From 2-01-FULL-41-21 sp038065335 (GTDB lineage Bacteria; Patescibacteriota; Minisyncoccia; 2-02-FULL-40-12; GWA2-44-9), in the NCBI GenBank assembly GCA_038065335.1, contig JBBTRD010000013.1:1-42269 (forward strand): 42,269 nt of DNA, written 5' to 3'. Positions 1-7,586 of the stretch are shown here, piece after piece. The notes under the pieces were generated by a model that saw only the letters and a list, made by a program, of their open reading frames with translations, made no database searches and was not told the origin of the DNA. Numbering within the stretch: position 1 is the stretch's first letter; the number at the start of each line of letters is the position of its first letter. The position numbers were made by a program, and so were the translations under genes.

Positions 1-102
1 GCATGGCCCGACAGGAGTGGCTTCGGGCGGTCAGAGAAATGAGAGATAATTTCTAGAAATGCTCCAAGAGGAAGCCGTGAGAAAAGTGTCAAGGCCGAGC
101 GA
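1..102 (+). pseudogene. Degraded copy of the small ORF found upstream of trpS
   Basis: This stretch matches 17909-18003 along most of its length; both share CATGGCCCGACAGGAG, TCGGGCGGTCAGAGAAA and CTCCAAGAGGAAGC. In the 17.8 kb copy the matched part encodes a charged peptide containing LQEEAVRK. Here the same words appear (EMLQEEAVRK), but a one-base change in phase and an in-frame TAA break the frame, so it looks like a dead remnant. It lies just downstream of rpoD and is cut by the window edge. The family is not one I recognise. Confidence 0.45.
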
Positions 103-1332
103 TTATTCATAGCCTTTCAATTTTCCGAGTTTGTGATGGCCGCGGATTTTGTCGAGGGCTTTGGCTTCGATTTGACGAATGCGTTCTCGAGTCACGATGA
201 AAACCTTGCCGACTTCTTCGAGAGTATGGGTGACGCCGTCAGTCAGACCGAAACGCATATCCAGAATTTTCTGTTCTCGTGGCGTCAGGTCGCCGATAAT
301 TTCATTGATGTAGCCTTTTAATATTTTGCGGGCGGCGGAGGTGGACGGTGAAATTGTGTCGTCATCGGGAATGAAATTCTCGAGCGAACTGTCGCTATCG
401 CCGTCATTGCCGTCGCCGACCGGCGCTTCGAGCGAAATAGTCTCTTGCGAGATTTTCATGATGTGTCGAATTTTATCAATTTCCACACCCATTTCCGACG
501 CCACCTCTTCGGGCATCGGTTCCCGGCCTAAATCCTGAACCAATCGCCGGACGACTTGCTGGTATTTGTTAATGGTTTCCACCATATGCACCGGAATCCG
601 AATCGTCCGACCTTGGTCAGCCAAAGCCCGTGTAATGGCCTGACGAATCCACCATGTCGCATAAGTCGAAAATTTAAATCCGCGCGTGAAATCAAATTTT
701 TCAACCGCTTTAAATAAACCGATATTCCCCTCTTGAATTAAGTCGAGCAACGAAAGATTGGCCGAGCGACCGACATATTTCTTGGCAATCGAAACCACGA
801 GACGCAAATTCGAAAGCGCCAATTTCTGGCGAGCGGATTCGTCGCCCTTTAAAATTCGTTTGGCCAACTCGACTTCTTCTTCGCCGTTCAGTAACGGATA
901 CTGGCCAATCTCTTTGAGATACATCTGGACCGAATCGGAGGTCGATTCGCCAAACTCATCTTGAATCTTTTTCTTCTCGTCGTATTCTTTATTCTTGCCG
1001 TCCTCGAAAACGCGGCCCGATTCGATGATATTAATATTTGAAGCTTCTAAACGTTCGTAGAGCGCTTCGAGGCCGCCAATATCTTGCTCGATATTGGGAA
1101 AAGCGTTCAACACTTCAACTTGGGTGATAAAACCCCGATGCCGGCCTTTTTCGATAATAGCCGCGATGGCGCTTTCGCTAATTGTATTTTTATTCTTCTT
1201 GGGAGTGCTCCGAGAAATTGATTTTTTGGGTCGAATGGATTTAGATGCCGGTTTCTTTGATCGGACTGGATTGGTTTTCGGTTTCTTTTTTAATTTCTTG
1301 AATGATTTCTTTATTTTTTTCTTTTGGGCCAT
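103..1332 (-). CDS. rpoD: RNA polymerase primary sigma factor (sigma-70, RpoD)
   Basis: This 409-residue protein is the housekeeping sigma factor that directs RNA polymerase to -35/-10 promoters. A lysine-rich N-terminal tail (about residues 1-50) precedes a region 1.1-like helix-turn-helix and region 1.2 (MYLKEIGQYPLL). Region 2 follows with NLRLVVSIAKKYVGR, DLIQEGNIGLFKAVEKFD and the -10 recognition helix FSTYATWWIRQAI. Region 3 comes next, and region 4 carries the -35-binding helix VTRERIRQIEAKAL. The start overlaps the end of dnaG by 92 bp in another frame. A later start would cut region 1.1, so I keep this one. No clear ribosome binding site precedes it. The dnaG-rpoD order matches the classic macromolecular synthesis operon without rpsU. 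Confidence 0.96.
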   Translation of the reverse strand: MAQKKKIKKSFKKLKKKPKTNPVRSKKPASKSIRPKKSISRSTPKKNKNTISESAIAAIIEKGRHRGFITQVEVLNAFPNIEQDIGGLEALYERLEASNINIIESGRVFEDGKNKEYDEKKKIQDEFGESTSDSVQMYLKEIGQYPLLNGEEEVELAKRILKGDESARQKLALSNLRLVVSIAKKYVGRSANLSLLDLIQEGNIGLFKAVEKFDFTRGFKFSTYATWWIRQAITRALADQGRTIRIPVHMVETINKYQQVVRRLVQDLGREPMPEEVASEMGVEIDKIRHIMKISQETISLEAPVGDGNDGDSDSSLENFIPDDDTISPSTSAARKILKGYINEIIGDLTPREQKILDMRFGLTDGVTHTLEEVGKVFIVTRERIRQIEAKALDKIRGHHKLGKLKGYE

Positions 1333-3253
1333 ATGAATGGTGGGTAAGGATTAATTGTCGAGCAAGTTCGTTAAACTCGCCGGCGAGCTGGGTTAACCGA
1401 TTTTGATCTTTGTTGGCTTCGGCTTCTTTCACGTCAAACTGCAGATTTGTAAGCCGAGCGTTGATTGAGCGACGTCGAGCGGTATTGATGACATTATGAA
1501 ACTCTATTTTTAACGTCTCGTCATCAAATCCCTGCCATAATTCTTGGGAACGAAGATGGGCGAATTCGAGTTGAAGGGCTTCCTCGCCCGTGAAACGGGT
1601 CACAAACGTTTTAAACTCGAACGGCTCAAACTCCATAACCCGACGAATAATATTCATAATCCGATCGTCAACCAGATGATCCTCGATGGTCATGATCTCA
1701 TCGCGCAAAAGCGTTGGCGCTTTCAAAACGAGAGAAAGGATCATTTCGTTAATAACATCGGGCGCCTCGCGCGGTGCTATTACCGACTGTGTTACGGATG
1801 TTTCCGAAGTTGTGTCTTCCCGCGTATAAACATCAAGGTCGTCTTTGAATGTCGCGATATCAGCGCTGATGGCTGATTCGGGCACACGCAACAATGAAGA
1901 CAACTGGCTGACCCAATGAGCTCGTTCAACATTCCCCGCTAAACGTTTTATAAACGGCGCGACGGCGGAAATTATCTGCTTCTTGCTTTCGGCTGACGTC
2001 GGATTGTAAGAAGAACGGGCGCGATCGAAATAATAATCGATGACGGGCTTAGCCTTCTCAACAACTTGGAACCAGCTTGTCCCGAGCGAAGTCGAGGGAT
2101 ATTTTTTTATGTAATCGGCCGGATCTTTGCACTCGAGGTCTTTAATCTCGAGAATACTGATATTAAATTGTTGCGCTAACGCTAAACCGATACCACGTCG
2201 AGTGGCTATGGCTCCGGCTTGGTCCGTATCAAAACAAAACCCCAAGTTTTTTGTATAACGCTGCAAAAGCCGTAAATGGGTAGGCGTAAGAGCGGTGCCG
2301 GATGAGGCGACGACATTGCGTACGCCAGCCTGGAATGACATGAGAGCGTCCATATTGCCCTCAACCAGGATACATCGGTCCGATTTCTTAATATCTAGTT
2401 TGGCCTTGGAAAGGCCGTATAGAACCCGACTTTTGTCATAGATCAGCGTCTGGGGAGTGTTTATGTATTTTGCCACCCCTGTGCCGACATTGTCAATAGC
2501 CTTTTGGGCATATCTTTTTGAGATTTGTCCCTGCGACTCAATGTTCAAGTCAACATCGGCAGCGGGACGGTCAAAGACTCTGGCCGTGAATCCAACAACC
2601 TGCCCCGAGACTTCAAAAATAGGGAACATAATCCGACTTCGGAAACGATCATAAATCCCTCCCCGGTTGTAAGTTGTAGGTTGTTGGTTGTCAGTTTGCC
2701 GTTTAATAGCCAGCCCCGCGTCAACAATCTCTTTTTCTTGATAGCCCCGCGTTTGAAGATAGTTCGAAAGCGACTCCCAATCATTCGGCGCCCAACCCAA
2801 TCTAAATTCAGTAATGGTGACATCGGTCAATCCACGGTCACGCAAATACGCCAGCGCTTCTTTGCCTGACGATGATTGAAATTGTTTTTCAAAAAACTTT
2901 GTCGCTAGCTCGCAGATTTCAAACAGTTTTTGTTTGGCATCAACACTCTCTCCGGGTTGAACTTGAAATTGAGCTAACTCTATCCCCGCTTTTGCCGCCA
3001 GAATTTTTAAAGCTTCCCGAAATTCCACCCCTTCAATTTCTTTCACAAATTCAAACATATCGCCCCCTTTTTGGCAGCCAAAACAATGCCAAATCTGACG
3101 CTCCGGCGAAACAAAAAACGAGGGCGTCTTTTCGTTATGAAACGGGCACCGACCCTTGTAATTAATACCGGCTTTCTGGAGTTTCATATACCCGCTCAAC
3201 ACTTCCACCACGTCAAGCCGGTCTTTAATTTTAGCCACATTATCCTCGGCCAT
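1241..3253 (-). CDS. dnaG: DNA primase DnaG
   Basis: The primase makes RNA primers for the replication fork. The N-terminal CHC2 zinc finger has C36, H39, C57 and C60 (CPFH and CFGC). The TOPRIM catalytic core shows EGNMD at 298-302, where most homologues have EGYMD, and DTD at 342-344 for metal binding. The C-terminal domain is weakly conserved and highly charged, as expected for the helicase-interacting region. Two short segments look inserted: QPTTYN around 191-196, from a repetitive CAACC/CAACA stretch, and PSTSLGTSW at 386-394, from a palindrome-like GC-rich repeat. The last 92 bp overlap rpoD. Confidence 0.96.
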   Translation of the reverse strand: MAEDNVAKIKDRLDVVEVLSGYMKLQKAGINYKGRCPFHNEKTPSFFVSPERQIWHCFGCQKGGDMFEFVKEIEGVEFREALKILAAKAGIELAQFQVQPGESVDAKQKLFEICELATKFFEKQFQSSSGKEALAYLRDRGLTDVTITEFRLGWAPNDWESLSNYLQTRGYQEKEIVDAGLAIKRQTDNQQPTTYNRGGIYDRFRSRIMFPIFEVSGQVVGFTARVFDRPAADVDLNIESQGQISKRYAQKAIDNVGTGVAKYINTPQTLIYDKSRVLYGLSKAKLDIKKSDRCILVEGNMDALMSFQAGVRNVVASSGTALTPTHLRLLQRYTKNLGFCFDTDQAGAIATRRGIGLALAQQFNISILEIKDLECKDPADYIKKYPSTSLGTSWFQVVEKAKPVIDYYFDRARSSYNPTSAESKKQIISAVAPFIKRLAGNVERAHWVSQLSSLLRVPESAISADIATFKDDLDVYTREDTTSETSVTQSVIAPREAPDVINEMILSLVLKAPTLLRDEIMTIEDHLVDDRIMNIIRRVMEFEPFEFKTFVTRFTGEEALQLEFAHLRSQELWQGFDDETLKIEFHNVINTARRRSINARLTNLQFDVKEAEANKDQNRLTQLAGEFNELARQLILTHHSYGPKEKNKEIIQEIKKETENQSSPIKETGI

Positions 3254-3306
3254 ATTTCTTGTACTTTAACTCTCTAAAGATACACCGTTTTGATAATTTT
3301 AAAAAA

Positions 3307-3335
3307 TTGACTTAAATTAAGCATTGCTGTATAGT
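3307..3335 (+). promoter_or_regulatory. Sigma-70 promoter of the 3378 gene
   Basis: TTGACT at 3307-3312 and TATAGT at 3330-3335 are separated by exactly 17 bp. Transcription would begin near 3342, which rules out any start codon upstream of that for the following gene. Confidence 0.8.
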
Positions 3336-3377
3336 AAAGACCGTACTTTGGAAAAAACTAGAAAATGGGAGGCCGGC

Positions 3378-3986
3378 ATGGCCATAGACCGAAGGAGCAA
3401 GAGAAGTAACACCGCCAGAAAGCTCTCGCGCGCGAAAATCCAGGAGTACCTTGACGCTGCCATTATTAGGAGAGGACGTGAGGCTAACGCTATCGCCGTC
3501 CAAAGAGGACTCGAGGCCGAGGAACTCGTCGAGGAAGCGATTCTGCTTCTAAAGTCTCAAGGTCGCGTACAGTGGTACCACCGTTGTGAACGCTGGGGCG
3601 AATTGGATTTGGCCGGTATGGATTACCTGATTATGTTCACCGGCTCCATCGCGATTTTTTCTTTGCAAGCCAAGGCTTCCGAAGTAGGAAAGAGAGTCCA
3701 CATCGCTCAATACGGTGATCGCACTCCCTGTGTAGTCATGTATCCAGACGATACCGTCGAAATCATGGCCGACAAGATTCTGATGACCGTGTTCCCACGG
3801 TTTTACGACGAGGGGGGAAGTTACGACGAAGAAGAATATCAGCGTTTCGACCCGCTTGATGTCCCTCCTCCAGAAGGGACGGCGCCTGAAATAATCGAAG
3901 ACGATGGACAAACGAAACGGTTTAGGTCACCAAGCCTAGACATTATAGGCGAAGCAATAAGAAAGGGGCTTGCCGTCAACGAGTGA
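3378..3986 (+). CDS. Hypothetical protein, possible PD-(D/E)XK-like fold
   Basis: I do not recognise a named family. I chose ATG 3378 because GGGAGG lies five bases upstream and the promoter excludes the earlier in-frame start at 3324. The product is 202 residues. Its first third is basic and helical. The centre reads GELDLAGMDYLIMF followed about 13 residues later by SLQAKASE. This D...(Q/E)xK spacing on two predicted strands resembles the core of restriction-endonuclease-like nucleases, but that is inference only. The C-terminus is acidic and proline-rich. The gene stands alone between a consensus promoter and a strong terminator, and its codon choice is richer in G/C than that of its neighbours. 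Confidence 0.75.
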   Translation: MAIDRRSKRSNTARKLSRAKIQEYLDAAIIRRGREANAIAVQRGLEAEELVEEAILLLKSQGRVQWYHRCERWGELDLAGMDYLIMFTGSIAIFSLQAKASEVGKRVHIAQYGDRTPCVVMYPDDTVEIMADKILMTVFPRFYDEGGSYDEEEYQRFDPLDVPPPEGTAPEIIEDDGQTKRFRSPSLDIIGEAIRKGLAVNE

Positions 3987-4008
3987 CCCATCAAGCCAGA
4001 ACCACACA

Positions 4009-4040
4009 AGGCCCCGCCATGGCGGGGCCTCTTTAAATTT
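4009..4040 (+). terminator. Intrinsic terminator of the 3378 gene
   Basis: The perfect hairpin AGGCCCCGCC/GGCGGGGCCT at about 4009-4030 is followed by CTTTAAATTT. It separates the plus-strand gene from the convergent tRNA-Ser. Confidence 0.85.
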
Positions 4041-4061
4041 AAAAAAAACGATTCCAAATTT

Positions 4062-4149
4062 TGGCGGAGGCGGCTGGATTCGAACCAGCGGTACCTTGCG
4101 ATACACTTGCTTTCCAAGCAAGCGCACTAGACCACTATGCGACGCCTCC
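4062..4149 (-). tRNA. tRNA-Ser (anticodon GGA)
   Basis: On the minus strand the acceptor arm GGAGGCG pairs with CGCCTCC and is followed by an encoded GCCA end. The anticodon stem-loop is CTTGC-TTGGAAA-GCAAG with anticodon GGA. A long class II variable arm (GTA...TAC) and the T-loop GGTTCGAATCC confirm a serine tRNA of about 88 nt. Its 5' end directly abuts the stop codon of the next upstream gene. Confidence 0.95.
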
Positions 4150-4494
4150 TTATTTAATTTTTATTTCACTACTACCATTTTCTTTATTTTTTGATTCCCA
4201 GTATTTATTTTCGAGCCACTCATAAACATCCATACTCGGGTCACGAACGCCGATTTCGGGGAACAGTTCTACTCCTTTTTCTTCGGCTTCACCAACAATA
4301 AGATGAGTCGTTGCTTCGGAGGGATATTTAATATGATTGACAATCGCAAAGATACACTCTTTGGCCAAGTCTTCCCCTATTTTTGGGACACTCCATTTAT
4401 GAAGAATTCGAGTGGCAACTTCCCAATCCTTAAGCTCGGCCAACGGTTCTTGGCCGAAAATAATTTTATAAGCCTTAATTAGGGTTTGATTCAA
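4150..4494 (-). CDS. Hypothetical protein downstream of murD
   Basis: This 114-residue, charged, largely helical protein has no signal peptide or membrane segment and I do not recognise a family. It starts 20 bp inside the end of murD, so it is probably translated from the murD transcript. Its stop codon touches the 5' end of tRNA-Ser, suggesting that the mRNA and tRNA are made together and separated by tRNA processing. Motifs such as PEIGVRDPSMDVYEWLENKYWE near the C-terminus give no functional hint. Confidence 0.7.
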   Translation of the reverse strand: MNQTLIKAYKIIFGQEPLAELKDWEVATRILHKWSVPKIGEDLAKECIFAIVNHIKYPSEATTHLIVGEAEEKGVELFPEIGVRDPSMDVYEWLENKYWESKNKENGSSEIKIK

Positions 4495-5932
4495 AATATT
4501 TTTTGATTAAATTATTGAATTGCTCTCCCCGATCGTATTCGTTTTTAAATTTTTCAAAACTCTTGGAAGCCGGGGAAAATAGTATCACGGATTGAGGATA
4601 CTGACCAGCTTGCCCTGAACTCTGTTGAAGGGCTTTTTTGAAAGCCACTTCAACGCATTCTTGAAGCGAATCATAGATCGGGCAACTGGCCGCAAAATCA
4701 CCGAGGGCTAGTCGTATTTTTTCAGTCGCACTACCGGCCAGAAAAACAAGATTACTTGACTGAATAAATTGGGGAATAATTTTTCCTAATTCTACAAAAT
4801 CTAAATCCCGGTCTGTTCCGCCAGTGATGAGCACTGTCTCTAAACCGCCAAATCGCTTGAGGGCTTGAATAGCGCCTTCGGGCGAAGTGGCCGCAGTGTC
4901 GTTCACGACCGTAAGCGTATCGGTTTTTAGAATTATCTCTTGACGGAAAGGGATTTCGGGCAAACTATTAATCCGAAACTGAATGTCGGCCCAGGAACAT
5001 CCGGCCAGATGAGCTGAAAGAGCCGCCGCCAAAAGATTAGAGATATTGTGTTCACCGCGCATCAAAACAGAATCACTTAACATCAACGCTTTTTCTTTTA
5101 GACCCGCCTTTCGAAAATATACAGTTTTATCGCTTGACCAGACTCCATTAAGACCGACGGGCAAAATCTGACCAGAGAAATACCAAACCTTGGCCAATGG
5201 TTTTTGGGTTAATAAAAATTGGGTCCATTTGTTGTCATAATTCAGAATAAGATTATTGTCCGATGTCTGATATTTAAAAATATTTGCTTTTATTCGAGCG
5301 TATTCCTCTATAGTTTGATGACGATTAAGATGGTCTTGAAAAATATTAGTGATTACGGCTATTGCTGGGCCAGATATCGGCGTGCGGTCGAACAACTCTA
5401 AATGAAATGAGGAAATTTCGGCTACGGCCATTTCTAACCCGCCGGCCCGATCGAGAACTTTTAAAAATGGGTGAGTCAGCGAATTTCCGGCAATTGATGA
5501 TTTAAATTTCGGTTTAAGAAAATGTTCCACCCAAGTTGTTATGGTCGTCTTGCCTCGCGTTCCCGTGACCGCAATAATCGGCTTGTCCCGAGTTCCACCG
5601 AGAGACTTTTTAAACTCCTGAAAAAATATCGTCGCCTCATTGGCCACTTCTTTGCCCAGTTTAAACGCGTATTGAATAAATTCATTCCGAATTGAAACAT
5701 CGGGATTGATGACGATAATATCGTTTTCTTCGATATCTCGCATGGAATGACCGCCCAGACGCAATTCAACGTGGCCCTCGATTTTCCCCAACGAATCAGA
5801 GAGCTGTTCTTGAGTTTTTAAATCAGTTACCGTCACCCGCGCGCCCTGACGCAAAAGCCAATTCGTCGTCGCTAAACCGCCGCCCAGAATACCAAAACCG
5901 AACACGAGCACTTTTTTATCTTCAAAAATCAT
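4475..5932 (-). CDS. murD: UDP-N-acetylmuramoylalanine--D-glutamate ligase (MurD)
   Basis: MurD adds D-glutamate to UDP-MurNAc-L-Ala in the cytoplasmic stage of peptidoglycan synthesis, using ATP. The N-terminal Rossmann-like domain carries GFGILGGG. The central Mur ligase domain has the P-loop GTRGKTT at 124-130, then AEISSFHLELF and NIFQDHLNRH. The C-terminal domain has NDTAATSPEGAIQAL and GGTDRDLDF. At 485 residues it is slightly longer than the usual 440-460. An apparent insert, QQSSGQAGQ (about 4604-4630), comes from a dispersed-repeat-like sequence just before the conserved VILFSPASKSFEKF. The gene is upstream of and overlaps the small 4150 gene. Confidence 0.93.
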   Translation of the reverse strand: MIFEDKKVLVFGFGILGGGLATTNWLLRQGARVTVTDLKTQEQLSDSLGKIEGHVELRLGGHSMRDIEENDIIVINPDVSIRNEFIQYAFKLGKEVANEATIFFQEFKKSLGGTRDKPIIAVTGTRGKTTITTWVEHFLKPKFKSSIAGNSLTHPFLKVLDRAGGLEMAVAEISSFHLELFDRTPISGPAIAVITNIFQDHLNRHQTIEEYARIKANIFKYQTSDNNLILNYDNKWTQFLLTQKPLAKVWYFSGQILPVGLNGVWSSDKTVYFRKAGLKEKALMLSDSVLMRGEHNISNLLAAALSAHLAGCSWADIQFRINSLPEIPFRQEIILKTDTLTVVNDTAATSPEGAIQALKRFGGLETVLITGGTDRDLDFVELGKIIPQFIQSSNLVFLAGSATEKIRLALGDFAASCPIYDSLQECVEVAFKKALQQSSGQAGQYPQSVILFSPASKSFEKFKNEYDRGEQFNNLIKKYFESNPN

Positions 5933-5975
5933 TTTTTAGAAATATTATGATATATCAAAGAATCATAATAAAACC

Positions 5976-6875
5976 TTAGACCGACATATTGCGAAGGATT
6001 TTGATTCTTTCTTCCAGAGGCGGATGGGTCATAAATAAACGAGTAAACCAACTGGCCCCTTCTTTGCCCTTAAACGGGTTGGAGATAAAGAGATGAGCGG
6101 TTGAGTTTGAGGCCATCTTCATAGGTTGTTGGTCTTCGGCGATACGTTCAAGGGCGTTAGCCAGACCTTCGGGATAACGCGTCAAAAGAGCGCCGGAAGC
6201 ATCGGCCAAAAATTCGCGTTTACGCGAAACGGCCAGCTGGATCATGGTCGCGGCAATTGGCGCCAGAATTGCGGCCACGAGAGCCACGGCCATGACCAGT
6301 GCCCCGCCGTTGCCTTCTCTGTCCCGATCCCGGCCGCCGAAAAAACTAATCCGAATAAAAAAATTAGCGAGAATGGAAATCAGTCCCGCCAACACCACCG
6401 TTACTGAAGAAACAAGAATGTCGTTATTGCCAACGTGTGAAAGTTCGTGCGCCAAAACGCCTTCCAGTTCGATTTTATCTAATCGATCAAGAGCGCCTTG
6501 AGTAACAGCAATGGCCGAATGTTCTTTATTGCGTCCCGTCGCAAACGCATTGATTTGCCTATCTGGAATTAAGTAAATCCGAGGCATCGGCAAACCGGCC
6601 GTGATGCAAAGGTTTTCAATAATTCGATATATTTCTTCGTGACCCGTTCGCGCAATCGGTCGAGCGTGAGACATCGCCAGCGCAATTGAGTCCGATTTCC
6701 AATAAGCCATAAAGTTCATCCCTACCGAAAGCGCCACGGCAATATATAAAATATCCGGTGAACCATAGGCCTGACTAAACAAAAACCCTACCGCGATAAT
6801 CAACACGAAAAACACGGTCATCAATAACCACGTCTTCCGAATATTAGTATCATGTTGAGTATAAAGGGTGGCCAT
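5976..6875 (-). CDS. htpX: M48 family membrane zinc metalloprotease HtpX
   Basis: HtpX is an integral-membrane protease that degrades misfolded membrane proteins. Two N-terminal membrane segments (about 15-35 and 42-58) are followed by the zinc site HELSH at 143-147. Further membrane segments lie at about 155-177 and 193-215, and the third zinc ligand glutamate is in EFLAD at 221. The 299-residue length is typical. It lies downstream of lemA on the same strand, an association common across bacteria. The spacer between the two genes is filled almost completely by a palindromic element ending five bases from this start codon. Confidence 0.94.
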   Translation of the reverse strand: MATLYTQHDTNIRKTWLLMTVFFVLIIAVGFLFSQAYGSPDILYIAVALSVGMNFMAYWKSDSIALAMSHARPIARTGHEEIYRIIENLCITAGLPMPRIYLIPDRQINAFATGRNKEHSAIAVTQGALDRLDKIELEGVLAHELSHVGNNDILVSSVTVVLAGLISILANFFIRISFFGGRDRDREGNGGALVMAVALVAAILAPIAATMIQLAVSRKREFLADASGALLTRYPEGLANALERIAEDQQPMKMASNSTAHLFISNPFKGKEGASWFTRLFMTHPPLEERIKILRNMSV

Positions 6876-6880
6876 ACTTA

Positions 6881-6985
6881 AACTGGGAACCTGCTCTTTT
6901 GCCCAGACCCGGGGAACCAGTTCCGTCGGTTCCCCCGCTACGCGGGTCCCCCTCCGCTACTGGGCCAAAGAGCAGGTTCCCAGTT
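6881..6985. repeat. Large palindromic element, family A copy 1
   Basis: This inverted repeat of about 105 bp has outer arms AACTGGGAACCTGCTCTTTT and its near-perfect complement. The GC-rich core contains GCCCAGACCCGGGGAACCAG, GTCGGTTCCCC and CCCCCTCCGCTACTGGGC. The core recurs at 11713-11824 (inverted, inside uvrC) and 23826-23923. It fills the lemA-htpX spacer. Confidence 0.9.
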
Positions 6986-6989
6986 ACGT

Positions 6990-7541
6990 TTAAAATTTAA
7001 CCTCCGGTAATTTTGCCTCTTCGGCAGAGCCCAGTTGGAAGAGTTCTTCTTTACTAAATCCGAGGGAGGAAGCAATCAGGTTGGTGGGAAAGACTTCCAA
7101 CTTGGTGTTAAAGTCCATCACGTTAGTATTGTAGAAACGACGAGAGGCTTGAATCTTGTCTTCGGTGTCGGTCAGTTCATCCTGTAATTTCATGAAGTTT
7201 TCGTTGGCCTTGAGAGTGGGATAGGCTTCCGAGAGAGCGAAGAGTTTGCCAAGCGCGCCAGAAAGCGTGTTTTCGGCTTGGCCTTTTTGGGCCAGACTGC
7301 CAGCCGCAACGGCTTCGGTGCGCGCTTTGGTCACAGCTTCGAGCACACCGGCTTCGTGCGCGACATAGCCTTTGACGGTCTCCACAAGATTAGGAATCAA
7401 ATCGTGCCGACGCCGAAGTTGGACGTTAATATCCGACCACGCTTCTTTAACCCGATTCCGCGCCCGCACTAAACCGTTAAACGCACCGACAACCCAAAGC
7501 ACCACGACCACCACAATCGCCAAAATGATATATGTAGCCAT
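6990..7541 (-). CDS. lemA: LemA family protein
   Basis: The 183-residue protein has one N-terminal membrane segment (about 3-22) and the LemA signature NGLVRARNRVKEAWSDINVQ, followed by RRHDLIPNLVETVKGYV. The rest is helical, including YPTLKANENFMKLQDELTDTEDKI and RRFYNTNVMDFNTKLEVFP. LemA is a membrane-anchored helical-bundle protein of unclear role, often encoded with HtpX, as here. There is no visible ribosome binding site. Confidence 0.95.
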   Translation of the reverse strand: MATYIILAIVVVVVLWVVGAFNGLVRARNRVKEAWSDINVQLRRRHDLIPNLVETVKGYVAHEAGVLEAVTKARTEAVAAGSLAQKGQAENTLSGALGKLFALSEAYPTLKANENFMKLQDELTDTEDKIQASRRFYNTNVMDFNTKLEVFPTNLIASSLGFSKEELFQLGSAEEAKLPEVKF

Positions 7542-7586
7542 ATATTTAAAAATTATTTAGTTAAGCTAATAATACAATAACCGAGA

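Noticed and set aside
2545..2869. Open frames within dnaG on both strands
   Set aside because: They overlap the conserved primase core, lack ribosome binding sites and show no recognisable domain.
6881..6985. Interpretation of family A as ordinary terminators or an IS-derived MITE
   Set aside because: There are no T-runs after the stems, no target-site duplications and no transposase in the window. One copy is translated within uvrC, and the outer arms differ between copies, which a standard MITE would not show.
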